Shown here piece after piece: positions 44,396 to 52,970 of a stretch of 64,000 nucleotides of DNA (its first letter is position 1; each line of letters starts with the position of its first letter). The notes under the pieces are model-generated. The model had not been told where the DNA came from, made no database searches, and saw only the letters and a program-made list of their open reading frames with translations. The DNA comes from Aneurinibacillus sp. Ricciae_BoGa-3. Its GTDB lineage: Bacteria; Bacillota; Bacilli; Aneurinibacillales; Aneurinibacillaceae. Where the stretch lies: the NCBI RefSeq assembly GCF_028421645.1, contig NZ_CP116887.1, positions 684,001 through 748,000 of the forward strand, written 5' to 3'. The position numbers were made by a program, and so were the translations under genes.

Positions 44396-44495
44396 TGAGC
44401 TTAAGGCAGATTAATTGAAACAAATAATTTTTTAGAGCCGTAAGGGCAACTGTATGGGTGCTGATCAAAGCTAATTGACAGCACCTTTAATCATT
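44396..44495 (+). ncRNA. Candidate small RNA upstream of the small terminase gene
   Basis: A transcript from the 44361-44390 promoter would be about 90-100 nt and end at the hairpin ggtgctg/cagcacc (44457-44463 with 44479-44485), followed by a T-rich tract. The inside of the RNA contains the short stem-like motif agccgtaagggc. It could be a packaging RNA, a leader of the terminase operon or an antisense regulator; no known family was recognised. Confidence 0.4.
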
Positions 44496-44526
44496 TTCGC
44501 ATAATTTCCGACTAGATAACTGATTC

Positions 44527-44556
44527 AGACCTCACATTAACTTGTGGGGTCTTTTT
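44527..44556 (+). terminator. Intrinsic terminator before terS
   Basis: agacctcaca pairs with tgtggggtct (one wobble) around a 6-nt loop and is followed by five T. Confidence 0.75.
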
Positions 44557-44623
44557 GTATCTAGGTATTTAACAGTTAAATATGACTCATTGAATGCATC
44601 TAAATTTTTGGAGGTGAGGTGAA

Positions 44624-45340
44624 TTGGCAAAGCCGCAAATAACCAAGTACGATACGCATGTAAAGCCAAGATTTGCGGATATATACAAATGGGTACGTGA
44701 AGGATTTACGGATGAGCAGATTGCTGCCAAATTAGATATTCATGTTTGGACGTTGAGGGATTATAAGAAAAAGTATCCAGAGTTTGCAGAGGTATTAGAG
44801 AGACCAAGTTTGTGGGAAACCCATGTGCAACCGAGATTAATGCAGATTAAACAATGGTGTGAAGAAGGCGTAACGAATGATGAGATACGGATACGATTAG
44901 ATGTATCGGAAGGTACATTTTATGAATACTTAAAAAAGTATCCTATACTAAATGAGATAATTGCTGTGGGAAGATCCGTTACCAACGCCCGTGTAGAAAA
45001 CTCACTTTTAAAACTTTGCACTGGTTATGAATATGAAGAAATTAAAACTGTTGTCGAAGAAGATAAAAATGGGAAAAAACGGACTCGTATTGAAAAGGTA
45101 AAAAGGCATGTTCCTCCTTCTGCCCAGGCAATTAGCTTCTTCTTACGTAACCGTATGCCGGAACAGTATAGCGAACGAAAAGAGATTGTACTTGATACGA
45201 AGCAAAATGAACTGGAACGAAAGAAGCTATTCCTACAAATGATTGAAGAAGAAGCGCAGGATGAAGTAATCGAAGGCGAATACAGTATTATTGAAGAATG
45301 TGAAACGGAAGATGGCTTCGAGGAACCGGAACAGGAGTAA
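44624..45340 (+). CDS. Small terminase-like DNA-binding protein (TerS)
   Basis: The 238-residue protein has two tandem helix-turn-helix units: FADIYKWVREGFTDEQIAAK plus LDIHVWTLRDYKKKYPEF, and MQIKQWCEEGVTNDEIRIRL plus DVSEGTFYEYLKKYP. This duplicated HTH is the mark of phage small terminases of the phBC6A51 type. An RKxx-rich middle and acidic tail (IEEEAQDEVIEGEYSIIEEC) follow. It recognises the packaging site and recruits TerL. TTG start, GGAGGTG upstream. It is separated from terL by a recombinase and a toxin-antitoxin pair, which is unusual. Confidence 0.8.
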   Translation: MAKPQITKYDTHVKPRFADIYKWVREGFTDEQIAAKLDIHVWTLRDYKKKYPEFAEVLERPSLWETHVQPRLMQIKQWCEEGVTNDEIRIRLDVSEGTFYEYLKKYPILNEIIAVGRSVTNARVENSLLKLCTGYEYEEIKTVVEEDKNGKKRTRIEKVKRHVPPSAQAISFFLRNRMPEQYSERKEIVLDTKQNELERKKLFLQMIEEEAQDEVIEGEYSIIEECETEDGFEEPEQE

Positions 45341-45498
45341 TATTGCTCAGCTCTGTAGTGTATGTCGCTTTGTTCTGCATAGATGGCTGCTATTGTAGCT
45401 AACTATATAGCAACCATACTCAGCTAATCCATAACAAAGCCCTATACTGCCTGAACGCTATCCTATCCATCCGTATCCAACCAATAGAAGCATAAAGA

Positions 45499-45598
45499 TT
45501 ATGTATTGAGTTATTCGGTAGATAAACGCTAGATTCATTGCTAATTCTGCCTAAAAACTGCCTAAACTCATAACATAATGACCGTTATGTATCGAGTT
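45499..45598. repeat. Direct repeats with palindrome upstream of the tyrosine recombinase
   Basis: ttatgtattgagtt (45499-45512) recurs as ttatgtatcgagtt (45585-45598) with one mismatch. The second copy overlaps an inverted pair cataac/gttatg. Sites of this size next to a recombinase gene are candidate recombination or binding sites. The surrounding 280 bp hold no gene. Confidence 0.4.
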
Positions 45599-45655
45599 CT
45601 CGTTGACTTATTTTACCACTAATCGTACCATGTGATTGAAAGGATGGTGCTGAAT

Positions 45656-46504
45656 ATGCGGTATATCAACGAGTTCACGGCCTATTTGCAGAGTAAGGAC
45701 AAGAGTGAGAATACGGTCTCCTGCTATATACGGGATACAAAGGCGTTTATTGAATGGTATAGCAGCAAAACGGAGCATGGGCTTGAGAAAGTTATTGAGT
45801 TTGATGCGGTACAATACAAGAAGCATCTACAAAGCGAGTATAAATCCTTTGTCACGATAAACCGTAAGATAGCCAGTGTGAACTCATTCCTGAAATGGAT
45901 GAAGGAACAGAATTATATTGCTGATGAAATGGCCATTAAAACGGTAAAGGATAAGGATGTAAAGCAGTATAAAGGGCTAGAGAACAAGGAATTATGGAAG
46001 ATACGAAGTGATATCCACCGCTCAGGCAACAGAATGCATATCTGTATCATTGAATTATTGCTTGGTACTGGCATCCGGGTAAGTGAACTCACACATATTC
46101 AGCTAACTGATATTCAAATGACTTCACGAAAAGGGCTTCTAATCGTAAAAGGTAAAGGAAACTCCAAACGAACCCTTCCATTAAATAAAGATACTCGGAA
46201 AGCCATCACTAACTACTTAGAAGTAAGGCCGGAGAGTGATTCGGATTATCTGCTAATTGGACAACGAGGAGCCTTGCAACGGAATGCGATTAACTTGATA
46301 TTAAAACAATATGGCGACCGAGTGAAAGTAAAGGTACATCCACATCAATTAAGGCACTCGCTTGGATATAACTTGGTCAAGCAAGGTGTACCGCTGACAA
46401 CCATCCAGCAGATACTTGGACATGATAATGTATCCACAACGAATATATACACCTTAACAACCCAAAAGGATATGGCTGAAGCCTTGGAGAACGTGGAGTG
46501 GTAG
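45656..46504 (+). CDS. XerC/D-like tyrosine recombinase
   Basis: The 282-residue protein has a SAM-like N-terminal domain (NEFTAYLQSKDKSENTVSCY) and a complete catalytic set: R141 in GTGIRVSEL, K in VKGKGNSKR, HxxR in HPHQLRHS, H in LGHDN, and nucleophile Y265 in STTNIYT. ATG 45656 is used, with AAGGA upstream. Its position in the middle of the head module, away from either island end, argues against a role as the island integrase. Resolution of multimers or inversion of a segment is more likely. Confidence 0.88.
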   Translation: MRYINEFTAYLQSKDKSENTVSCYIRDTKAFIEWYSSKTEHGLEKVIEFDAVQYKKHLQSEYKSFVTINRKIASVNSFLKWMKEQNYIADEMAIKTVKDKDVKQYKGLENKELWKIRSDIHRSGNRMHICIIELLLGTGIRVSELTHIQLTDIQMTSRKGLLIVKGKGNSKRTLPLNKDTRKAITNYLEVRPESDSDYLLIGQRGALQRNAINLILKQYGDRVKVKVHPHQLRHSLGYNLVKQGVPLTTIQQILGHDNVSTTNIYTLTTQKDMAEALENVEW

Positions 46505-46716
46505 AGATACCGCTCTTTTTTTGTTCTAAGGGGAGGGGTACTTCTATTTAATAGAATTAGGCCGCCAGCAAAGGTTCCAGAAAAATTTTTGATAAAATTG
46601 TGCGTAAAAGTTCAATTAATGATTTACACGTTAATTTTGGCTTAGGCTAACCCCCAAATTTTACTAAGCGGTGTAAAAAGCGGCCGCAAATTATATTATT
46701 ATATGATAGTTTACGA

Positions 46717-46722
46717 TATAAT
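46717..46722 (+). promoter_or_regulatory. -10 box upstream of the Panacea antitoxin
   Basis: TATAAT lies 22 nt before the GTG start, in a strongly AT-rich region where attatat and atataat form an inverted repeat (46690-46722). No clear -35 box is seen, which suits an activator- or autoregulated toxin-antitoxin promoter. The rest of 46505-46716 holds nothing recognisable. Confidence 0.35.
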
Positions 46723-46744
46723 GGAAAAAGAGGGGTGAAGGATC

Positions 46745-47422
46745 GTGATTCAACTTAATACTAACGATGTTGCAGAATATTTAATTGCAAAATCGAACAT
46801 TGACAATATACCTATCTCAAATTTAAAATTACAGAAATTAATGTACTATTGCCAAGCATGGTATTTAGCTTTGTATCATGAGAGGCTTTTTGATGAAGAA
46901 ATAGAAGCGTGGCGACATGGTGCGGTGGTAAGACGCATATACAATAAATATTCAGTATTTGGTTATAATAATATTCAACTAGGGAATTTTCCCCTTAACC
47001 AGCATATAAATAAATTAGAGCGTAAGTTTGGGGAAAATATCTGTGAATTTTTTGATAACATTATTGATAAATACTTTGGATACAGTGCTGAAGAATTAAG
47101 AGAAGTTAACCATAATGAATTACCGTGGTTAAAAGCGAGACAAGATATTGCGGAGAATGAAGGATCAGATAAAGTTATAGAAGATGAATGGATGGAAAAA
47201 TATTATGGGATACATGCCATTGAAATGGGGTGGAAAACTGTGGACAATAATGTGTTTAAGTTTTCACTACATGACTTAAAAATTGCAAGCAAAAAAATTG
47301 AGGATAAGAAAGTCTTTAGGCCCACCGATAGCAATATTGAAAAATTTTGCGATTTTGTTGTGGATTCGTACGGGAGTACTAAAGAAACAACATGGAGGGC
47401 AATGGATGGCTCAAAAATATAA
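46745..47422 (+). CDS. Panacea-domain (DUF4065/SocA-like) antitoxin
   Basis: The 225-residue protein shows the Panacea domain at the N-terminus: VAEYLIAKSNIDNIPISNLK, LQKLMYYCQAWYLALYHERL, then EIEAWRHGAVVRRIYNKY. Panacea proteins act as versatile antitoxins paired with unrelated toxins. The GTG has GGGGTGAAGG upstream. The gene overlaps the next one by 17 bp, so the two are translationally coupled. Confidence 0.85.
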   Translation: MIQLNTNDVAEYLIAKSNIDNIPISNLKLQKLMYYCQAWYLALYHERLFDEEIEAWRHGAVVRRIYNKYSVFGYNNIQLGNFPLNQHINKLERKFGENICEFFDNIIDKYFGYSAEELREVNHNELPWLKARQDIAENEGSDKVIEDEWMEKYYGIHAIEMGWKTVDNNVFKFSLHDLKIASKKIEDKKVFRPTDSNIEKFCDFVVDSYGSTKETTWRAMDGSKI

Positions 47423-47852
47423 TGCTAGACGAGATTTATTAGATAACAGGGAATTTAAATTCGGCCAAATTTGGAAATTGCGGGATAAATTAATAAGGTT
47501 GTTACCTAGTGATAGGATTGAAGATGATCGAACTTATTACGCATCCCGTACAGTCGTCGTAGTACAGAATTGTATTGAAAATAATGATGAAGACTACCTT
47601 ATTGTAAGAGTTGCACCATTAACAACTACCGTTGAGTTTGAGCAAAAGTTTGATGTGATTCTATATCCAAATGATGGAGATGAAAAAAAGGATGATGTCA
47701 AGGAAAAATGTATGGCTCAAGTTCAATTAACTCAACCTATTTTAAAAAAGGATATGTTTGAAGTAGTTGGAGAAATTTCAAACGAAAAGAAGAATGAAGT
47801 TGCTGCTGCTATTATGAAAATGTTAGGGATCGACATGAACAATTTGCAATGA
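47406..47852 (+). CDS. PemK/MazF-like toxin paired with Panacea
   Basis: ATG 47406 has GGAGGG 6-7 nt upstream, giving 148 residues. FKFGQIWKLRDKLIRLLPSD, RTVVVVQNCIEN, YLIVRVAPLTTTVEFEQKFD and AQVQLTQPILKKDMFEVVGE follow the strand order of PemK/MazF RNases. Together with the overlapping Panacea gene it is a PanAT-type toxin-antitoxin pair, suitable for island maintenance or abortive defence. A terminator follows. Confidence 0.75.
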   Translation: MAQKYNARRDLLDNREFKFGQIWKLRDKLIRLLPSDRIEDDRTYYASRTVVVVQNCIENNDEDYLIVRVAPLTTTVEFEQKFDVILYPNDGDEKKDDVKEKCMAQVQLTQPILKKDMFEVVGEISNEKKNEVAAAIMKMLGIDMNNLQ

Positions 47853-47859
47853 CTACACT

Positions 47860-47897
47860 AAGGATGCTATTTTAAATTGTAGCAGCCTTATTTTTTT
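47860..47897 (+). terminator. Terminator between the toxin and terL
   Basis: aaggatgcta pairs with tagcagcctt (one A-G mismatch) and is followed by tatttttttg. It directly precedes terL. Confidence 0.7.
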
Positions 47898-47903
47898 GAT
47901 TAC

Positions 47904-49514
47904 ATGGAGGTGGTAAAAATTCAAGAACAGTTTCAGAAAAATAATGTTTTATTAAAATGTTATCTACAAAAACACTTCTCCAATGATAAAATCAAACAAC
48001 TCGCAGAAACATTCACCTTTTCTGAACTCCGTAAGCTGATCGGTGAAATGGATATCGAGTTTTTTGCTCTCTGCTACTTCCCGAAATACTTTGACCGGAG
48101 GTTTGGCAAGTTTCATCAGGAATTGTTTACAGAACTTAAATATATGTTATCGAATAAAGGGTTAATCAATGCTTTTGGACTGCCAAGGGAACATGGCAAA
48201 AGCACGATTAACTCTTTTTTATTTCCGCTATATGCCACTCTCTACGACAAGTCACAATTCACCTTAATCATTTCGGCTACTGAGCAGATTGCGCTTCCGT
48301 TCCTCGATATGATTAAAGATGAGCTGGAGAACAATCAGCTGCTGATTGAGGACTTTGGCATCCAGAAAGGGAATCGATGGAACAACAATGAAATCTGGAT
48401 AAGGAGCAGCGGCGGGTTGGATTCCTGCATTATGATTCGAGGAATCGATGGGTCACTCCGTGGCATCCACTATAAACAGCATAGACCAACGCTTGTATTG
48501 CTGGATGATTTGCTTAAAGATGATACGGCAAAGTCTGAAACAAAGCGTGAGGCCGTTAAAAACACATTTACGGATGTTGTGTTGCCAATCGGAACAAGGG
48601 ATACCAATATTCTAATCTGCGGCACCATATTAAATGAAGAAGATTTGATGGCGGATTTATTAAAGGGAAAAATACCGGGAGCTCGCAGCATTAAAAAGTC
48701 GGCAGTCATTTGCTTTTCCGAACGAGATGACTTATGGGCAGAGTGGGAAGCCCTATATAATAATTTGCAGGATGCAGACAGGATCAACACAGCCCTGTCG
48801 TTTTTTTATGTCCATAAAGAAGAGATGCTTGAAGGAACTGAGATATTGTGGAATGAGTATTTGGACTATTACTATCTCATGTGCAAGAAGCAAGCGATGG
48901 GTGAGAAGTCATTCTATAAGGAACTGCAAAATGACCCTCGCTCTACAGATGAATACATATTCCAACAGATTCAATATTGGGATCGGTTGCCGGAGTTTGA
49001 CGAGATGGAGGTAGTCATGTATATCGATCCGGCCATAAAAGCGGGAAAACGGAATGACTACTCGGCAATAACGATCCTAGGCCAGCACAGAAAAACGAAG
49101 CAATCCTATGTCATTGATGGCAATGTTTTTAAGCTGCTACCCGATGATTTGTTTCAAGTAGCTATCGAAAAGTTGAACGTGTATCCAATCAGTAAGATAG
49201 GATTCGAAACCATACAGGCGCAGAGTTATATGAAACAGAAGTTTGAAGAGGAGCTATGGAAAGCGAAATTGTATGTTCAAGTGGAAAGTGTAAACAGCAA
49301 AGGACAAAAGCATGAGCGAATTATTAGCCTGGAGCCGGATGTTAAAAAGGGGCATATTCTCTTCAATCGGGATAATATACGCTATAACAACCAGGTGAAA
49401 GATTATAACAAGAACTGCAAATACGATGATGCGCCAGATAGCTTGTATGGGGCAGTTCAGTTGATTCAGGGAGTAAAGGGCATTAAGTTTTTTGATCGAA
49501 GTTTACTGTTTTAA
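47904..49514 (+). CDS. Phage terminase large subunit (TerL)
   Basis: This is a DNA-packaging ATPase/nuclease of 536 residues. Walker A-like PREHGKST is at 94-101, Walker B LVLLDDLLKDD has the acidic pair at 201-202, and the coupling motif ICGTILNEEDL follows. The RNase H-like nuclease begins with VMYIDPAIKAGKRNDYSAI; the first Asp is in YIDPA. It ends CKYDDAPDSLYGAVQ, with the last acidic ligands. The start is uncertain: the ATG at 47904 has no ribosome-binding site, while GGAGGTGG lies inside the frame and would suit an ATT at about 47922, as in the next gene. Confidence 0.92.
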   Translation: MEVVKIQEQFQKNNVLLKCYLQKHFSNDKIKQLAETFTFSELRKLIGEMDIEFFALCYFPKYFDRRFGKFHQELFTELKYMLSNKGLINAFGLPREHGKSTINSFLFPLYATLYDKSQFTLIISATEQIALPFLDMIKDELENNQLLIEDFGIQKGNRWNNNEIWIRSSGGLDSCIMIRGIDGSLRGIHYKQHRPTLVLLDDLLKDDTAKSETKREAVKNTFTDVVLPIGTRDTNILICGTILNEEDLMADLLKGKIPGARSIKKSAVICFSERDDLWAEWEALYNNLQDADRINTALSFFYVHKEEMLEGTEILWNEYLDYYYLMCKKQAMGEKSFYKELQNDPRSTDEYIFQQIQYWDRLPEFDEMEVVMYIDPAIKAGKRNDYSAITILGQHRKTKQSYVIDGNVFKLLPDDLFQVAIEKLNVYPISKIGFETIQAQSYMKQKFEEELWKAKLYVQVESVNSKGQKHERIISLEPDVKKGHILFNRDNIRYNNQVKDYNKNCKYDDAPDSLYGAVQLIQGVKGIKFFDRSLLF

Positions 49515-49535
49515 ATTTTGGAGGTGATAAGAATT

Positions 49536-50873
49536 ATGATAGAAACCTTAAATTTATGTAGCACAAAGTTCTATAGTGAATTGCCATTTAACAAGCAGAA
49601 ATATAATTATTATCAGGACAGGCATGACATTCAGGAAAATTATAAAACGCAGGACAGGAGAAGTAATCAAATCGCACAGTGTAATTTCGTTGGCATATTT
49701 ATCGACCAAGAGACGAGCTATATTCTTGGGAAACCGGTTACTCTCATCCCTAAAAATGGTGATGAAAGTATCATTATGGACATTGATTACAACTTGGCGC
49801 ATTGGAGTAGAAAGCATAATCAAGCACTATGTACAGATTTGGGCATCTACGGAAAGGTTTTTGAGCTTTATTATATCAATGAAGATGGAGAATTTTGTGC
49901 AAGAATTGTGGACCCCAAGACGGGCTATGCGGTGATTGATGAAAATAATGTGGTGACATTGTTTCTTCATTTTTACCGAAAACCCTTTGACTTCAATGAA
50001 TACGTTGATGTGTATACGCCAAATGAGATTATTACGTATATTAATAACACCTATCAAGAAGTAAGTAGAAACGTGAATATTTTTGGAAGAGTCCCCGTTG
50101 CCTTTTGCCATATTAACAGGACAATTTTCGATATGATTAAAAGCTTGAATGACAGTTTTAACATAACGCTCAGTAACGGGGTAAATGAAAACTCAGACCT
50201 GAGAAGTTCATTTTTAAAGATTACGGGAGCGGTTGTTAAAGAAGAAGATATCCAATTCTTTGATAGCAAAGGGATTATTAATGTTCCCAAGGATGCCAAT
50301 ATTGATTTTTTAATAAAAGAATTGAATGATGCCTTTTTGAAAACGATTCTGCAAGAGTTAAATGACAAAATATATGAGTGTACAGGCCATATCAACTTCT
50401 CCCAGCAGCCAACTAGCAACACCAGCTCTCTTGCCTTGAGGGGAAGGCTTATCACATTGGAACAACGTTGCCAATTAATGAGTGACAGTATAGCGGATAT
50501 CATAAGTACACGATTGAAGTTTCTCTTTCAGTATTTAAAAATTAGAGACAATAAAAGCTATGATTACAAAAACGTTGATATCCGATTTACACCAAACGTT
50601 CCGACTGATTTACTCATGCTGAGCAATATGATTTCGCAATTAGGAGGGGTAGAGTTAAGTCAAGAAACGAAATTGTCTCTCTTACCTTTTGTGGAAAATC
50701 CTCGACTTGAAATGCAGAAAATCAAATCAGAACGTCAAAATAACCTTAACGCGGATGCTTTTGTTAACCCCTATGACCAAGCTAACGGTAATGATAATAA
50801 CGATACTGTACCGGATAATGGCGTTCCGAGTGATGTCCCCAATTTTAATATTGGAGTAATAGGTGACGAATAA
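49536..50873 (+). CDS. Phage portal protein (SPP1 gp6-like)
   Basis: The portal protein forms the dodecameric gate through which DNA enters the capsid. The 445-residue protein has YYQDRHDIQENYKTQDRRSN at the N-terminus, GIFIDQETSYILGKPVTLIP (wing/crown entry), FGRVPVAFCHINRTIFDMIK and SLNDSFNITLSNGVNENSDL. These match the SPP1 portal family pattern, in which VNYILGKPV and D.Y...S...N.ne are typical. The ATG at 49536 has GGAGGTGATAAG upstream; a longer frame from 49518 would begin inside the ribosome-binding site. It lies 21 nt after terL. Confidence 0.9.
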   Translation: MIETLNLCSTKFYSELPFNKQKYNYYQDRHDIQENYKTQDRRSNQIAQCNFVGIFIDQETSYILGKPVTLIPKNGDESIIMDIDYNLAHWSRKHNQALCTDLGIYGKVFELYYINEDGEFCARIVDPKTGYAVIDENNVVTLFLHFYRKPFDFNEYVDVYTPNEIITYINNTYQEVSRNVNIFGRVPVAFCHINRTIFDMIKSLNDSFNITLSNGVNENSDLRSSFLKITGAVVKEEDIQFFDSKGIINVPKDANIDFLIKELNDAFLKTILQELNDKIYECTGHINFSQQPTSNTSSLALRGRLITLEQRCQLMSDSIADIISTRLKFLFQYLKIRDNKSYDYKNVDIRFTPNVPTDLLMLSNMISQLGGVELSQETKLSLLPFVENPRLEMQKIKSERQNNLNADAFVNPYDQANGNDNNDTVPDNGVPSDVPNFNIGVIGDE

Positions 50874-50901
50874 GCAATAAGAGACGCAAACAAACAAAAT
50901 A

Positions 50902-50957
50902 GTCCTGCAGGGGACAAGCGTAAGAGCAGAAACGGCATGGAAACCATGTCTTTTTTT
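50902..50957 (+). terminator. Structured gap with terminator between portal and scaffold genes
   Basis: A short stem gtcc-tgcagg-ggac (50902-50915) is followed by ggcatgg-aaa-ccatgtc and seven T (50934-50957). A terminator in the middle of a head operon would lower scaffold and capsid output unless it is read through or followed by a new promoter. Confidence 0.7.
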
Positions 50958-51058
50958 ATTGTCTTTTTTGGTAATTTACAGACGTTAAAGAATAAATTAC
51001 AAAATACTAGGAACTTGATAGGCTTATATAAACTGTCAAGGGCAAAAGGAGGATAAGG

Positions 51059-51700
51059 ATGGCCATTGAAAATTTTGATGAGGTAAAAAGCTATTTTGAA
51101 GCAAACAAGGATAATGAAGAAGTGAAAGGCTACATGAAGGGATTAATTTCACTTGATGGGGTTAAAAATTTCTTAGAGTCAAATGAAGAGGGGAAAAAGT
51201 ATCTCCATTCTTATGCGGATAGTAAAGTGACGAAGGGCATAGAAACATTCAAGCAAAACAATCTTACCAAGCTGGTTCAGGAAGAAATCAAAAAAATGAA
51301 TCCAGAACTGGACCCCAAGGACTTAAAACTCCAGGAGCTACAGAATAAATTTGAAGCGTTAGAAAGAGAAAAGACTAGAGAAACGTTGACGAATCAAGCG
51401 TTAAAAGTAGCCACTGAGAAGAAGTTACCGTTAGATTTAGTGAATTATTTCTTGGGACAAGATGAAGAATCTACCTTACATAATTTATCTGCACTGGATA
51501 CGTCCTTGCAAGCTTATACCCAGTCTGTCAGAGATTCGATTTTAAAAGAAGGCTCATACGTTCCGCCATCACATAATCATACGCTAGCAACGGAAACCAT
51601 TACGCAAGCAGAATATGATAAGAACAAAAATAACCTGGACTGGTACAGCAAAAATAAAGGGAAGGTTCTGGAATCCTATAAGCAAGGATTAATCAAATAA
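51059..51700 (+). CDS. Capsid scaffolding protein (DUF4355-like)
   Basis: The 213-residue, highly charged helical protein lies between portal and capsid genes, the usual scaffold place. SYADSKVTKGIETFKQNNLT and the ELQNKFEALEREKTRETLTN coiled coil, followed by ALKVATEKKLPLDLVNYFLG, match the DUF4355 scaffold pattern. The C-terminus is short and basic, as needed for coat contact. GGAGGATAAGG precedes the ATG. Confidence 0.85.
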   Translation: MAIENFDEVKSYFEANKDNEEVKGYMKGLISLDGVKNFLESNEEGKKYLHSYADSKVTKGIETFKQNNLTKLVQEEIKKMNPELDPKDLKLQELQNKFEALEREKTRETLTNQALKVATEKKLPLDLVNYFLGQDEESTLHNLSALDTSLQAYTQSVRDSILKEGSYVPPSHNHTLATETITQAEYDKNKNNLDWYSKNKGKVLESYKQGLIK

Positions 51701-51725
51701 AAATTGAAAGGAATAGGTGATTTAA

Positions 51726-52580
51726 ATGGCTAATAATTTTTTACAAGAAACCGTATCAAGAGAGGTGCTTTTAGCACAGAGGAACGCGTCCATCGTTAGA
51801 CAGTTTTGTACGACGGAATATGAAGGCGAGGTAAAGGGTTTAGGTACTACGGTACGAATTAATACGTTAGTGCCGCCTACATTGTATGATACACAAACCA
51901 ATCCTCTAAACAGACAGGCAGACCAGTTAGATTCTACAGCTTTATTGCTAACCATCGAAAGAGACAAAAACTACAAATTCGAAATCCAACATAAGGATAT
52001 TGCAGAGGGTATGCCATCCGGAATGTTCGAAAAGTCGTTGTATGATATTGGCGTTCAAATTGCGAGGGATGCAGACAAGCTTGTGTTGTCTAAGTATACC
52101 GATATTGTGAATTCCGCGCACATCATCCCTAAAACATCCGTAGATAAAACCGATATTTATGATTACCTGATTGATTTAGACGTGAAAATGACAGAATTAG
52201 AAATACCCGTGGCTGGCAGAGTGGTTGTCCTCCCTCCAAGAATTGCAGGGTTGCTTGCTAAAGATAATACAATCCGATTAGCCTACGAACAAGCTAGTAA
52301 TGTTATCAATGGCTATGTGACAACCGTCGGTAACTTGACGATCGTTCAGTCGGTGGATGTCCCCATTAAAAAGGTCGCAAGCGTCAATGATTCATGGGAA
52401 TGTTTAGCGTTTGTTGCCGGACGCACGCTGGCACATGTTACAGGATTTGCAGAAAATAAAGTGATCGAGAGTCAATACAATGCTAACAGCTTTAGCGATA
52501 TCGCAATGGGGCAAATTTGTTCCGGTGCAAAAATTGTGATGCCCCAATATGCTGTGCTTGCAGAAATTGCCTATACATAA
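51726..52580 (+). CDS. Major capsid protein
   Basis: The 284-residue protein follows the scaffold gene. MANNFLQETVSREVLLAQRN, GLGTTVRINTLVPPTLYDTQ and LLTIERDKNYKFEIQHKDIA with RDADKLVLSKYTDIV are characteristic of P22-coat-like/HK97-fold capsid proteins of Gram-positive phages. VVLPPRIAGLLAKD and a final GAKIVMPQYAVLAEIAYT complete the fold. It is the strongest evidence that the island can build a particle. Confidence 0.85.
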   Translation: MANNFLQETVSREVLLAQRNASIVRQFCTTEYEGEVKGLGTTVRINTLVPPTLYDTQTNPLNRQADQLDSTALLLTIERDKNYKFEIQHKDIAEGMPSGMFEKSLYDIGVQIARDADKLVLSKYTDIVNSAHIIPKTSVDKTDIYDYLIDLDVKMTELEIPVAGRVVVLPPRIAGLLAKDNTIRLAYEQASNVINGYVTTVGNLTIVQSVDVPIKKVASVNDSWECLAFVAGRTLAHVTGFAENKVIESQYNANSFSDIAMGQICSGAKIVMPQYAVLAEIAYT

Positions 52581-52641
52581 TCTACATATCAGGGAAGGGG
52601 TGCAACGCCCCTTCCTATCTATTTAATTAGGAGGCGATGTC

Positions 52642-52959
52642 ATGAATGATCCATTAAGTTTAGTAAAGATTTTATTGCAGATAGACAGTTCAGATACCAG
52701 TAATGACGTCCTTTTAAATTTCTATCTTACAAAAGCTAAAAATGCCATACTAAAATACTGTGTCATGACCGAAGAGGACTATTTTGCTGTAGATTTAACC
52801 AATCAGACAGCAGAATTGGCTTTATACTTCTATCAAAATAAAAAGTCTTTAGGGCTTAAAGACATGACTGAAGGAACGAGAAGTAAAACGTACATAGAAG
52901 AAGCGATTCCTCCAAGCATTTGGGTTACATTACCGCTGCCGAATATCGTATTATCGTAA
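52642..52959 (+). CDS. Head-tail connector (gp6/gp15-like adaptor)
   Basis: The 105-residue helical protein (PLSLVKILLQIDSSDTSNDV; LLNFYLTKAKNAILKYC; TAELALYFYQNKKSLGLKDM) has the helical bundle of phage DNA-packaging/connector proteins that sit below the portal. AGGAGGCGATG lies upstream of the ATG. It directly follows the capsid gene, as in SPP1- and HK97-like head modules. Confidence 0.8.
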   Translation: MNDPLSLVKILLQIDSSDTSNDVLLNFYLTKAKNAILKYCVMTEEDYFAVDLTNQTAELALYFYQNKKSLGLKDMTEGTRSKTYIEEAIPPSIWVTLPLPNIVLS

Positions 52960-52970
52960 GGTGGTGTCCT

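Noticed and set aside
45656..46504. Tyrosine recombinase as the island's integrase
   Set aside because: It is 17 kb from either end, and the att core lies in a protein gene 3' end, while a complete large serine recombinase is available; a mid-element role is more likely.
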